From positions 248,001-312,000 of the forward strand of contig NZ_JAATVY010000001.1 in the NCBI RefSeq assembly GCF_011947195.1: 64,000 bases of DNA, in the 5' to 3' direction. Source of the DNA: Planosporangium thailandense. GTDB taxonomy: Bacteria > Actinomycetota > Actinomycetes > Mycobacteriales > Micromonosporaceae. Below the pieces are notes generated by a model. That model did not search any database. It was not told the DNA's origin and saw only the letters and a list, made by a program, of their open reading frames with translations. Of this stretch, positions 45,884-53,799 are shown piece after piece. Both the position numbers and the translations under genes were made by a program. Every line of letters starts with the position of its first letter. Positions within the stretch are counted from its first letter, which is position 1.

Positions 45884-46149
45884 GGACGACCTTCCCGAGG
45901 CAAAGAGCGAGCGTGGCCTCCCCCGACCAGCTTCGCGCACGACGAAACCGATTACGAGTGTGGCCGGGTTTGATGTCTTGGAACCCGTACGCTGCGGGCC
46001 GGGGCGATCCGTAACGCAGCGGGCAAGCGTGAATTGTAACGCTGATATAGGCGATCGACCTGTCTCAGGCGAATGAGCGGGCGGCGTTGTTGTGGATCAC
46101 ATCGTCGGCGCGTCGTGCCGGCATGGTAGGCAGGTCGGAGGAGGTTGCC

Positions 46150-46968
46150 ATGGATTCTGCGTCGGAAGCGCTCCCGCAAGCGGCGCAACTGCTCGACCTC
46201 GCCCGCGCCGCCGTCCGGCGGGCCGGCGAGCTGGCCCGCACGATGCGCGCCGACGGCGTGGCGGGCGTGTCGACCAAGAGCACCGCGACCGACGTCGTGA
46301 CCGCCGCCGACCGCGCCGTCGAGCGGCAGGTGATCGAAGAGCTGCGGGCGCGCCGGCCGCACGACGCCGTCGTGGGCGAGGAGTCCGGCGCGATCGAGGG
46401 CGGCGGCCGGGTGCGGTGGATCCTCGATCCGATCGACGGCACCGTGAACTACCTGTACGGCATCCCGGCGTACGCGGTGTCACTGGCCGCCGAGGTGGAC
46501 GGTGTGGTCGTCGCGGGTGTCGTCCGCAACCCGGTGACCGGCGACGAGTGGACGGCGATCCGGGGCGGCGGCGCGTACCGCGACGGGCGCCGGCTGGCCG
46601 GCTCACAGGTCACCGAGCTGAGCCAGGCGCTGGTGGGCACCGGGTTCGGCTACGACGCGGCCCGCCGGGCGCATCAGGCGGGCGTACTCGCGCGGCTGCT
46701 CCCGCGGGTCCGCGACATCCGGCGGATCGGGGCGGCGTCGATCGACCTCTGCCTGGCCGCCGAGGGCGTCCTCGACGCGGTCTACGAAAAGGGGCTCAAC
46801 GTGTGGGACTACGCCGCCGGGGCGCTGGTGGCGGAGGAGGCGGGGCTGCGGGTGACCGGTCTCGCCGGCGCGCCGGCCGGATCCGACATGGTGATCGCCG
46901 CCCCCGCCGCGCTGTACCAGCCCCTGCACGACCTGCTCGTCGAGCTGGACGCGGCCGGCGGCCCGTGA
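46150..46968 (+). CDS. suhB: Inositol-1-monophosphatase (SuhB family)
   Basis: A 272-residue protein with its ATG after GGAGGAGG. The metal motifs are VVGEESG (Glu of the EE pair), WILDPIDGTVNYLYGIP (DPIDGT) and LNVWDYAAGALVAEEAG (WDxAAG). A Lys/Thr start, STKSTATDVVTAADRAVE, is family-typical. It dephosphorylates inositol phosphates, supplying inositol for phosphatidylinositol and mycothiol. It is divergent from hrdB, as in mycobacteria where suhB lies near sigA, although no polyphosphate glucokinase gene lies between them here. Confidence 0.93.
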   Translation: MDSASEALPQAAQLLDLARAAVRRAGELARTMRADGVAGVSTKSTATDVVTAADRAVERQVIEELRARRPHDAVVGEESGAIEGGGRVRWILDPIDGTVNYLYGIPAYAVSLAAEVDGVVVAGVVRNPVTGDEWTAIRGGGAYRDGRRLAGSQVTELSQALVGTGFGYDAARRAHQAGVLARLLPRVRDIRRIGAASIDLCLAAEGVLDAVYEKGLNVWDYAAGALVAEEAGLRVTGLAGAPAGSDMVIAAPAALYQPLHDLLVELDAAGGP

Positions 46969-46969
46969 C

Positions 46970-47506
46970 TCACGCGTCGCGGATGTCGCAGGTGCCCTTC
47001 GGCAGCTTCGCGCGGCCGACGGACGCCAGGGCGAGTCGCTGCTCGGTCTCGGTGGCGAGCTTCTGGAACGACGGGCCCAGGACGACGTCGACCGTCTCGT
47101 CCTGGCGGCTCGGGTCGAACTCCAGGTCCGCCTCGTTGAGGAAGTAGGAGCGCACCACCCAGGCGGCGCCGACCGTCTTCGGGCCGTACCGCAGGACGGC
47201 CACCCCCTGGACGGGCTTGTGCAGCGGGTCGTTGCTCGCCTTCTCCGGGTCCACCTTGAACCTGCGCTGCTTGAACTCCTGCGCGACGGTCTTCGCCGCG
47301 CCCGCCTGATCTGACGCGTTGTAGACGTTGAGCTGGATGTTCTCGGCGTCGTTCAGGCGGGTGTCGACCCGGACGGCGTTCTTCGGACAGGTCGCGCCGG
47401 CGGCTTTGGTCTGCTTGTCCTTGACGATGCTGACCGTCACGAGCACGAGCGCGGCGACGAAGAGCGCGCCGACGATAGCGAGCGCCCGGATTCTCGCGAT
47501 GGTCAT
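46970..47506 (-). CDS. cei: LytR C-terminal-domain envelope protein (Cei-like)
   Basis: A 178-residue protein. A short cytoplasmic start, one TM helix (about residues 9-27, AIVGALFVAALVLVTVSIV), then an extracellular LytR_C domain: IQLNVYNASDQAGAAKTVAQ is the usual opening, and VAVLRYGPKTVGAAWVVRSY and VDVVLGPSFQKLA follow. Two Cys (CPKN at the start, TCDIRDA at the end) may bond. The homologue in Mycobacterium, Rv2700/Cei, supports cell-envelope integrity. It converges with suhB, 1 nt between the stops. Confidence 0.88.
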   Translation of the reverse strand: MTIARIRALAIVGALFVAALVLVTVSIVKDKQTKAAGATCPKNAVRVDTRLNDAENIQLNVYNASDQAGAAKTVAQEFKQRRFKVDPEKASNDPLHKPVQGVAVLRYGPKTVGAAWVVRSYFLNEADLEFDPSRQDETVDVVLGPSFQKLATETEQRLALASVGRAKLPKGTCDIRDA

Positions 47507-47909
47507 CTGGCGGCTCCCCCTAGAGCGGTCGGGCGTCCGGCTGGCGCCGGACGGGTATGGAAGAGGGGTGACTCGCGGCGCGGCGTGCAGCCGACAGTTG
47601 CCGCCGAGGTTAACGTGTGCCCGCCCGCCGCGCGCGATCAGGCGGTGAACGTCGGCGCGGCGAACGTTCCCGGAACGTCGGTGTCCTTACCGTGGTGTCG
47701 CCTGAATCACATTGGGAACAAGTTTCCGCGCGGAGGCGTACAACCAACGCACGAGGGCGGTAAGGTTCCGCGCTCGCAAGATACATTTCCCGGCGCGGGT
47801 GCACGATCCGTGCCGGAGCCGCGACGATAAGTGCTCCAGGGCGGGTACGAAAGCACGACGTCTGGCGTTACACACGGCGCGACACGATATTGGGGAGTGT
47901 GACTGACCG
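47507..47909. promoter_or_regulatory. Divergent intergenic region, no supported gene
   Basis: This 403-bp stretch lies between cei and the DUF4193 gene. GAACGTCGG occurs at 47647-47655 and 47673-47681, flanking CGAACGTTCC, which makes a small cluster of AACGT motifs that could bind a regulator. Near 47885 the sequence ACGATATTGGGGAG has a -10-like GATATT and the ribosome site of the DUF4193 gene. The rest shows nothing clear. Confidence 0.4.
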
Positions 47910-48206
47910 ATGGCCACCGACTACGACGCTCCGCGTCGCGACGAGGTCGACCTCGGCGAGGACAGTCTGGAAGAGCTCAAGGCGCGGCGCGTCGATGCGC
48001 AGTCGGCCATCGTCGATGTCGACGAGGCCGAGGTCGCCGAGAGCTTCGAATTGCCCGGAGCTGACCTTGCCGACGAGGAGCTGACCGTCAAGGTGCTGCC
48101 GATGCAGGCGGACGAGTTCCGCTGCTCGCGCTGCTTCCTGGTGCACCACCGCAGCCAGTTGGCGGCGGAGCGCAACGGAGAGCTGATCTGCCGCGAGTGC
48201 GCCTGA
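47910..48206 (+). CDS. DUF4193 protein with C-terminal zinc ribbon
   Basis: A 98-residue acidic protein beginning MATDYDAPRRDEVDLGEDSL, the DUF4193 consensus start. The C-terminus FRCSRCFLVHHRSQL ... ICRECA gives two C-x2-C pairs, a zinc ribbon. Between them lies an acidic middle (ELPGADLADEELTVKVLP). It is universal in actinobacteria (Rv2699c in M. tuberculosis); relation to RNA polymerase has been suggested for such proteins, but nothing in the sequence proves it. Confidence 0.92.
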   Translation: MATDYDAPRRDEVDLGEDSLEELKARRVDAQSAIVDVDEAEVAESFELPGADLADEELTVKVLPMQADEFRCSRCFLVHHRSQLAAERNGELICRECA

Positions 48207-48330
48207 CGCTGTAGGCATAGATTCCGGTCGCTCCGGGTAGGGGTGACGACAGCGACGACCGATCCGGCGACCGGTCCGGCCGCCGGAGACGGCGTGGCCG
48301 GACCGGTCGCGGCGCGAGAGAGGCGACACC

Positions 48331-49278
48331 ATGCCGAAAGGTGACAAGCTGTCCGACGGGAGTCGAACCGGGGCCGACGGCGACGGCCCCGACCCGGCAA
48401 CCAGCCCCGACCATGCGACCGGCTTCGACCCGGTGGCGAGCCTCGACGGTGTGCGTATCAACGACGTCGACACCGTGCGGCTCGGGCCGGTCGATCGTCT
48501 GGACGTCGACGACACGCTGCCCGCCGACGGCGCGGGCCTCTCCCGCGCGGTCGCGGCGCTGACCGACGAAGATCTCGACCGCGGCACGCGCGCGAAGCTG
48601 CTGGGCCGGGTCGTGGGCCGGGAGATCCGCGACCGGGGTGTGAAGGACCTGCTGCGCCCCGCGTCGGCGGTGCGGTGGGTGATCGAAGCCGTGACCGAGG
48701 CGGCGCCCCACATTCCGGTCCGTGATCTCGACACGCTGCGGAAGCACTACGACGGGCTCGACGACGAGGCCCTGGCCGAGCGCCTGGTGCGCAACGCGGC
48801 GCGGGTGACGGCCGGGATCGGCGCGGCAGCCGGTGGCGTGGCCGCCGTCGAGTGGGCGGCGACCCCGACGCTGTTGACGGCGCCGGTGCTGCTCGCCGCC
48901 GAGACCGTCGCGGTTGTCGCGGTCGAGGTCAAGCTGATCGCCGAACTCCACGAGGTGTACCGCCAACCGGTGCCCGGCAGCGGCGCCCAGCGGGCGGTCG
49001 CGCTGTTACAGGCCTGGGCCAAGCGCCGGGGTGTCAACGCGTTCACCCCCGGGCCTGGCATGGCGGCCGCGTTGGGTACGGCGGCGCGCAAGGAGCTGCG
49101 GGAGCGGTTGGTGCGCCGGCTCGGACGCAACCTGACCACGCTGGGTCCACTGCTGACCGGCGCGACGGTCGCGGCTGTCCTCAACCGGCGCGCCACCGGG
49201 TCGCTGGGCTCAGAGGTACGCGCTGACCTGCGGGGACGTCGAGCGACCGGGTTCGAGGCGGGGGAGTGGGAGCGCTGA
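48331..49278 (+). CDS. Conserved hypothetical protein with hydrophobic central segments
   Basis: A 315-residue protein with an ATG behind AGAGAGGCGAC. Residues 1-70 are Asp/Gly-rich and probably disordered. Residues 80-160 are helical with EIRDRGVKDLLRPASAVRWV. Two hydrophobic stretches (about 160-205: AGIGAAAGGVAAVEWAAT and LLTAPVLLAAETVAVVAVEV) suggest membrane association. Then RQPVPGSGAQRAVALLQAWA and a basic region with TTLGPLLTGATVAAVLNRRA. I do not recognise a family; similar proteins sit near dut in other actinomycetes. It is convergent with the DUF3093 gene. Confidence 0.7.
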   Translation: MPKGDKLSDGSRTGADGDGPDPATSPDHATGFDPVASLDGVRINDVDTVRLGPVDRLDVDDTLPADGAGLSRAVAALTDEDLDRGTRAKLLGRVVGREIRDRGVKDLLRPASAVRWVIEAVTEAAPHIPVRDLDTLRKHYDGLDDEALAERLVRNAARVTAGIGAAAGGVAAVEWAATPTLLTAPVLLAAETVAVVAVEVKLIAELHEVYRQPVPGSGAQRAVALLQAWAKRRGVNAFTPGPGMAAALGTAARKELRERLVRRLGRNLTTLGPLLTGATVAAVLNRRATGSLGSEVRADLRGRRATGFEAGEWER

Positions 49279-49292
49279 CGGTCGGCGGCTTC

Positions 49293-49787
49293 CTAGGGTC
49301 GTTCGCCGCCGGCTGCCGGGCCGTTCCCGGCGCTGCGCGCCGCGAGCAGAGCCGCCGCCAGGGTCGCCGGCCGCCGCGAGCTGACCACCCAGTACGGGGT
49401 CGGGTCGTTCGGATCGTCGAGGTGCACCTGCACGGCGCCCTTGACCCACGGCCGCTGCACGACGAAGGCGTACGGATGTGCCGCGGTCCCCAGCAGCAGG
49501 CGCTTCTCGTCGACCCCCAGTACCGTCACGCCGCCCACGTACCGCAGCGGCAGCCTGGCGTCGTCCACGCGCAGTTCGCCGTCCTCGACCGCCACCCGCA
49601 GTCGGCCCAGCGCCCACAGGCCGGCGGCGGTCGCCGGCAGCAGAATCACGTAGGGCACCCAGATCCAGCGGCCCGCGCCGAGGTACACCTCGGCGGCCAT
49701 CAGCGCGGCGAACGCCAGGGCGGGCGGCCATACCCACCACGGCACGCGGAGCCGCTCCGCGTATCGTGCGGGCGCCTCGTTGCTCAC
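49293..49787 (-). CDS. DUF3093 membrane protein
   Basis: About 164 residues. The start is uncertain: GTG codons at 49787, 49811 and 49847 are in frame and none has a clear ribosome site. 49787 gives the common opening in which RYAERLRVPWWVWPPAL follows a few residues. Two TM segments (about 15-35 and 42-60) are followed by a soluble half with LPLRYVGGVTVLG, FVVQRPWVKGAVQVHL and YWVVSSRRP, all DUF3093 features. It corresponds by position to Rv2698. The role is unknown. It is divergent from dut. Confidence 0.85.
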   Translation of the reverse strand: MSNEAPARYAERLRVPWWVWPPALAFAALMAAEVYLGAGRWIWVPYVILLPATAAGLWALGRLRVAVEDGELRVDDARLPLRYVGGVTVLGVDEKRLLLGTAAHPYAFVVQRPWVKGAVQVHLDDPNDPTPYWVVSSRRPATLAAALLAARSAGNGPAAGGERP

Positions 49788-49862
49788 CTGGGCAGCCGTT
49801 CGCTGTGCCACGGTGCGAGAGTACGACGCGGTCCGCGGTACCGACACGGCAGGATGTAGCGC

Positions 49863-50420
49863 ATGGAGGACAAGACCGCTCACACCGCGCAGCGCGAGGA
49901 CCGCAGCTTGCGAGGACCGCAGTCGCAAGCCGATGTCTCGGTCCCGGTGGAGCTGCAACGGCTCGATCCGGATCTCCCGGTTCCGGCGTACGCCCATCCG
50001 GGTGACGCCGGCGCGGATCTGGTGGCGGCGGAAGACGTCGACCTGCGTCCCGGCGAGCGCGCCCTGGTGCGTACCGGGATCGCGATCGCGCTGCCGCCCG
50101 GGTACGTGGGCCTGGTCCACCCGCGGTCGGGGCTCGCCGCCCGCCTCGGCGTGACCGTCCTGAACGCGCCCGGCACGGTGGACGCCGGGTACCGCGGCGA
50201 GATCCTGGTGAACCTGGTCAACCACGACCCTGAGTCGACGGCGAAGATCCGCCGGGGCGACCGGATCGCCCAACTTGTCGTCCAGCAGGTGGAGCGGGCA
50301 CACTTCCACGTCGTCGACCAGCTTCCGCCATCCAGGCGGGGCGCCGAGGGACATGGGTCGACCGGCGGACACGCAGGGCTGGTCGGCGACTGGTCGGGAA
50401 CGAACGGAGAGGTTGAGTGA
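49863..50420 (+). CDS. dut: dUTP diphosphatase
   Basis: A 185-residue protein. All five dUTPase motifs are visible: [12 protein letters not shown] (1), [11 protein letters not shown] (2), [14 protein letters not shown] (3), [11 protein letters not shown] (4) and GHGSTGGHA (5, the Gly-rich P-loop-like tail closing the trimer site). The N-terminus is ~25 residues longer than usual if ATG 49863 is used. It hydrolyses dUTP to dUMP, keeping uracil out of DNA. The stop overlaps the next start (GTGA). Confidence 0.94.
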   Translation: MEDKTAHTAQREDRSLRGPQSQADVSVPVELQRLDPDLPVPAYAHPGDAGADLVAAEDVDLRPGERALVRTGIAIALPPGYVGLVHPRSGLAARLGVTVLNAPGTVDAGYRGEILVNLVNHDPESTAKIRRGDRIAQLVVQQVERAHFHVVDQLPPSRRGAEGHGSTGGHAGLVGDWSGTNGEVE

Positions 50421-51166
50421 TCTTCTCGCGGAGTCGCGGGAGCAAGGGGCGCCACCACCGGGTGGATGACACGCCCCGCACCCAGCGCACCGACACCCGG
50501 GCCACCCACGACGAGTTCGGCTCGGACGACGAGGAGCTGCCGACGATGGCCACCAGCGGCCCGTACGACGTGGCCGACGCCCCCGACGGGGTCGAGCGGC
50601 TCGACCTCGGCAGCATGTGGATCCCGGCCGTGCCCGGCGTCGAGGTGCGGCTGCAGGCCAACCCCGAGGGTCAGATCGAGCAGGTCGTGCTGGTGTCCGG
50701 CGAGAGCGCGCTGCAGCTGGGCGTGTTCGCCGCCCCGCGCACCGAGGGGATCTGGGACGAGGTTCGCGCCGAGATCAGCCAGCAGCTGGCCAGCGACGGC
50801 TTCGCGGCCGAGGAGGCCGACGGGGAGTACGGGCGCGAGCTGCGCGCCCAGGTCCGCACGCCGGACGGCGCCGTCGATCTCCGGTTCGTCGGGATCGACG
50901 GGCCGCGCTGGATGGTCCGCGGCGTCTACCAGGGCGCGGCGGCGGCCGATCCGGACCAGGCCGGCCCGCTGGCGACGTGCCTCACCGGGCTGGTCGTCGA
51001 CCGGGGCCGGGACGCGATGCCGGTCCGCGAACCGCTGCCGCTGCGGCTGCCGACCGAGGTCACCCAGCAGACGTCGGGTGCCGACGGGGCTGCCGCGGTC
51101 GCCGAGGAGGCGACGTCGGCGGCCGAGCAGGGCGACGCGGAGCCGAATTCCGGGCGCGAGGATTGA
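50417..51166 (+). CDS. DUF3710 protein
   Basis: A 249-residue protein with a GTG start overlapping the dut stop. The DUF3710 core (about residues 45-215) reads [20 protein letters not shown] at the start, then [54 protein letters not shown] and [18 protein letters not shown]. Flanks are charged and low in complexity. It corresponds by position to Rv2696c. Its role is not known; coupling with dut and the OB-fold gene hints at nucleic-acid metabolism. Confidence 0.9.
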   Translation: MIFSRSRGSKGRHHRVDDTPRTQRTDTRATHDEFGSDDEELPTMATSGPYDVADAPDGVERLDLGSMWIPAVPGVEVRLQANPEGQIEQVVLVSGESALQLGVFAAPRTEGIWDEVRAEISQQLASDGFAAEEADGEYGRELRAQVRTPDGAVDLRFVGIDGPRWMVRGVYQGAAAADPDQAGPLATCLTGLVVDRGRDAMPVREPLPLRLPTEVTQQTSGADGAAAVAEEATSAAEQGDAEPNSGRED

Positions 51167-51228
51167 CCCGCCGGGTGATGATGACGGGGGCGCGGAGGAC
51201 GCGCACCGAGGAGGGTGACAGCAAGGCC

Positions 51229-51612
51229 ATGGCCATCGAGGAACGGCCCTCACCGGTACGGCGCTTCGTGCGCCGCTTCTTGGCGACCCCGGAGGAGCTG
51301 GACGCCGAGGAGCTTCAGCGCGACGCGGCGGAGTGCGGCAGCACGCCGGCGTGTGACTGCCGCCGGGGACAGCTGGTCACCGTGACCGGCAGGCTGCGTA
51401 CCGTCGTCTATACCCCACGCACCAACCTGCCTACGCTGGAGGCGGACCTGTACGACGGCAGCGACCTGATCCGGCTGGTCTGGCTGGGGCGGCGGCACAT
51501 CGCCGGCATCGAGCCGGGCCGGTTGGTCACCGCGCGCGGGCGGATAGCGTTCCGCGACGAGCGCAAGGTCATCTTCAATCCGTACTACGAACTGGAAGCC
51601 CCGCGCCCATGA
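51229..51612 (+). CDS. OB-fold nucleic-acid-binding-domain protein
   Basis: About 127 residues. ATG 51229 gives the usual family opening (SPVRRFVRRFLATPEELDAE); in-frame ATG 51178 or 51181 is possible. The OB-fold is GQLVTVTGRLRTVVYTPRTN, LEADLYDGSDLIRLVWLGRR and GRLVTARGRIAFRDERKVIF, the beta-barrel pattern seen in tRNA-anticodon-type OB domains. CGSTPACDCRRG before it has three Cys. The stop overlaps the DUF3159 start (ATGA). The ligand is unknown. Confidence 0.87.
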   Translation: MAIEERPSPVRRFVRRFLATPEELDAEELQRDAAECGSTPACDCRRGQLVTVTGRLRTVVYTPRTNLPTLEADLYDGSDLIRLVWLGRRHIAGIEPGRLVTARGRIAFRDERKVIFNPYYELEAPRP

Positions 51613-52283
51613 CCCAGCCCAGTCACGCCCCGACCGGCACCGGCGACGACGAGGCGGAGATCGCACTCCCGTCCTTCTCCGAGCAGATCGCCGACCAGTT
51701 GGGCGGGGTCCGTGGACTGGTCGAGTCGAGCATCCCGGTCGCGGTCTTCGTGATCGCCAACATCGTGTGGGCGCTCCGGCCGGCGGTGATCCTCTCGGTC
51801 GTCATCGGCGTCGGGATCGCCGGGTGGCGGCTGTCGCGTCGGGAGCCGATCCGGCACGCTCTCAACGGGCTGTTCGGCATCGCCCTGGGCGCCGTCATCG
51901 CGGCGAAGACCGGGCACGCCAAGGACTTCCACCTCCCGACGATCCTCTACACCCTCGGGTACGCCGTGGCCCTGCTCGTCTCGGTCGGCGTGCGGCGGCC
52001 CCTGGTCGGCTGGCTGTGGTCGATCACGTTCGCCGGCGGCACCGGGCGGTGGCGTACCGAGCCGCGGCTGCTGCGCCTGTTCGGCTGGCTGACGATCCTG
52101 TGGGCTGTGGTCTACGTCATCAAGGTCGCGGTGCTGGGCGGGCTGTACCTCGCCAACCAGGACAACGCCCTCGGCGTCGCCCGGCTGGCGCTCGGCTACC
52201 CGCCCTACGCGCTGCTGCTGGTCGTCACGGTGTACGCGGTCCGCCGCGTGACACGTTCCCTGCCCGAGCCGATCGCCGGCTGA
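51609..52283 (+). CDS. DUF3159 membrane protein
   Basis: A 224-residue protein. After a short acidic start (SFSEQIADQLGGVRGLVESS, DUF3159 consensus) come about five TM segments, with VIANIVWALRPAVILSVVIG, LNGLFGIALGAVIAAKTG and FGWLTILWAVVYVIKVAVLG. RKDF-type conserved loop appears as AKDFHLPTILYTLGY. The function is unknown; it is conserved in actinobacteria next to trkA genes (Rv2693c by position). It is convergent with ceoC, 8 nt between stops. Confidence 0.88.
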   Translation: MTQPSHAPTGTGDDEAEIALPSFSEQIADQLGGVRGLVESSIPVAVFVIANIVWALRPAVILSVVIGVGIAGWRLSRREPIRHALNGLFGIALGAVIAAKTGHAKDFHLPTILYTLGYAVALLVSVGVRRPLVGWLWSITFAGGTGRWRTEPRLLRLFGWLTILWAVVYVIKVAVLGGLYLANQDNALGVARLALGYPPYALLLVVTVYAVRRVTRSLPEPIAG

Positions 52284-52291
52284 CCCGCGGC

Positions 52292-52984
52292 TCAGACCTC
52301 GGCGGCGCGGGCTGTCTCGACGCCGCTCGACCCGAGGATCACCCCGCGGACCTCGCCTTCGACCTCCGGGACGCAGACGAAGACGAGTTCGTCGCCGGCC
52401 TCCAGCGGGTCATCCTGGCTGGGTACGAGCACCCGCTTGCCGCGCAGGATCGCCACCAGCGCCGAGTCGCGGGGCAGCGGCACGTCGCGTACCGGGTGAC
52501 CGACGTACGGCGCCGACGGCGGCAGGGTGATCTCGACGAGGTTGGCGGCGCCCTGGCGGAAGGTCATGAGTCGGACCAGATCGCCGACCGTCACCGCCTC
52601 CTCGACGAGGGCGGCCATCATGCGCGGCTTGCTCACGGAGACGTCGACGCCCCACTGCTCGTTGAACAGCCACTCGTTCTCGGCGCGGTTGACCCGGGCC
52701 ACCACGCGGGGCACCGCGAACTCGGTCTTGGCCAGCAGCGAGACGACCAGGTTGACCTTGTCGTCGCCGGTGGCCGCCACCACCACGTCGCAGTTGGCGA
52801 GGTCGGCCTGCTGAAGGCTGGAGACCTCACAGGCGTCGGCGAGCACCCACTCGGCCGCGGGCACCTTCGACGGCGTCAGCCGCGCCTGCTCCCGTTCGAT
52901 CAGCATCACCTGGTGGCCGTTGTCGACGAGCTCCTGGGCGATGGAGCGCCCCACGTTGCCGGCTCCCGCGATCGCGACCTTCAT
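52292..52984 (-). CDS. ceoC: TrkA-type potassium-regulating protein, second RCK protein (CeoC-like)
   Basis: A 230-residue protein. The TrkA-N NAD-binding motif VAIAGAGNVGRSIAQELV is at the start, with LIEREQ as the ribose-binding acidic strand end. CDVVVAATGDDKVNLVVSLL and PRVVARVNRAENEWLF are typical. The TrkA-C domain is the last ~80 residues (VGHPVRDVPLPRDSALVAIL). The protein gates a potassium channel or transporter in response to nucleotides. Its start overlaps the stop of ceoB by one base (TGATG). Confidence 0.92.
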   Translation of the reverse strand: MKVAIAGAGNVGRSIAQELVDNGHQVMLIEREQARLTPSKVPAAEWVLADACEVSSLQQADLANCDVVVAATGDDKVNLVVSLLAKTEFAVPRVVARVNRAENEWLFNEQWGVDVSVSKPRMMAALVEEAVTVGDLVRLMTFRQGAANLVEITLPPSAPYVGHPVRDVPLPRDSALVAILRGKRVLVPSQDDPLEAGDELVFVCVPEVEGEVRGVILGSSGVETARAAEV

Positions 52985-53649
52985 CAGTGTGCCCCTTCCG
53001 GCGCCGCATTGGTGATCTTCGCCACAGCGCCCATCATCTCGTCGGTGACGAGCATGAACACCTGGTCGCCGTCCTGTATCACGGTCGACGCGGTGGGCAG
53101 GGTGCCGATGCCGAAGCGCATCAGGTAGGCGACCCGCGCCCCGGTGGCCTCCTCCAGCGCGTGCAGCGGTCGACCGATCCAGCCGGCGTGCACCGGCACC
53201 TCCACGATCGCGATCGCGCTGGTCGGATCGCGCCACAGCTCGGCGGCGCCGTCCTGAACGAGGTGGCGCAGCATCCGGTCGGCGGTCCAGCGCACCGTCG
53301 CCACGGTCGGGATACCCAGCCGCTCGTACACCTCGGCGCGCTGCGGGTCGTAGATGCGCGCGACGACGCGCTGCACGCCGAAGGTCTCCCGGGCGACCCG
53401 GGCCGAGATGATGTTGGAATTGTCGCCGGAGGAGACGGCGGCGAAGCCGTCGGCGCGCTCGATTCCCGCGGCGGTCAGCACGTTGCGGTCGAAGCCCTCG
53501 CCGGTGACGGTCAGGCCGGTGAAGTCGGGCCCGAGACGGCGGAAGGAGTCGCCGTTGCGGTCGACCACCGCCACCGAGTGCCCCCGGCGTTCCAGGCTCA
53601 GGGCCAGCGTCGAGCCGACGCGGCCGCAGCCCATGATCACGATGTGCAC
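52984..53649 (-). CDS. ceoB: TrkA-type potassium-regulating protein, first RCK protein (CeoB-like)
   Basis: A 221-residue protein. GTG 53649 after GGGAGGG gives MHIVIMGCGRVGSTLALSLE, the classic TrkA-N start; the ATG at 53694 would add 15 extra residues. VAVVDRNGDSFRRLG and the TGEGFDRNVLTAAGIERAD segment follow, and TrkA-C is at about residues 140-221. Two linked single-RCK proteins are the arrangement of M. tuberculosis ceoB-ceoC. They are divergent from the KimA-like transporter, which they may control. Confidence 0.92.
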   Translation of the reverse strand: MHIVIMGCGRVGSTLALSLERRGHSVAVVDRNGDSFRRLGPDFTGLTVTGEGFDRNVLTAAGIERADGFAAVSSGDNSNIISARVARETFGVQRVVARIYDPQRAEVYERLGIPTVATVRWTADRMLRHLVQDGAAELWRDPTSAIAIVEVPVHAGWIGRPLHALEEATGARVAYLMRFGIGTLPTASTVIQDGDQVFMLVTDEMMGAVAKITNAAPEGAH

Positions 53650-53799
53650 GCTGGCCCTCCCGGACCTACTGACGCAAGGTTCTGACGTGAGCATCGCACG
53701 GCCGGTCCACCGTGCGATGCGGGACGGTACACGTACCCGGAGGGGGGTACATCACCCACCGGCCGTTTGAGATGTGCGCGCCGCACTACTCTTGCTGCC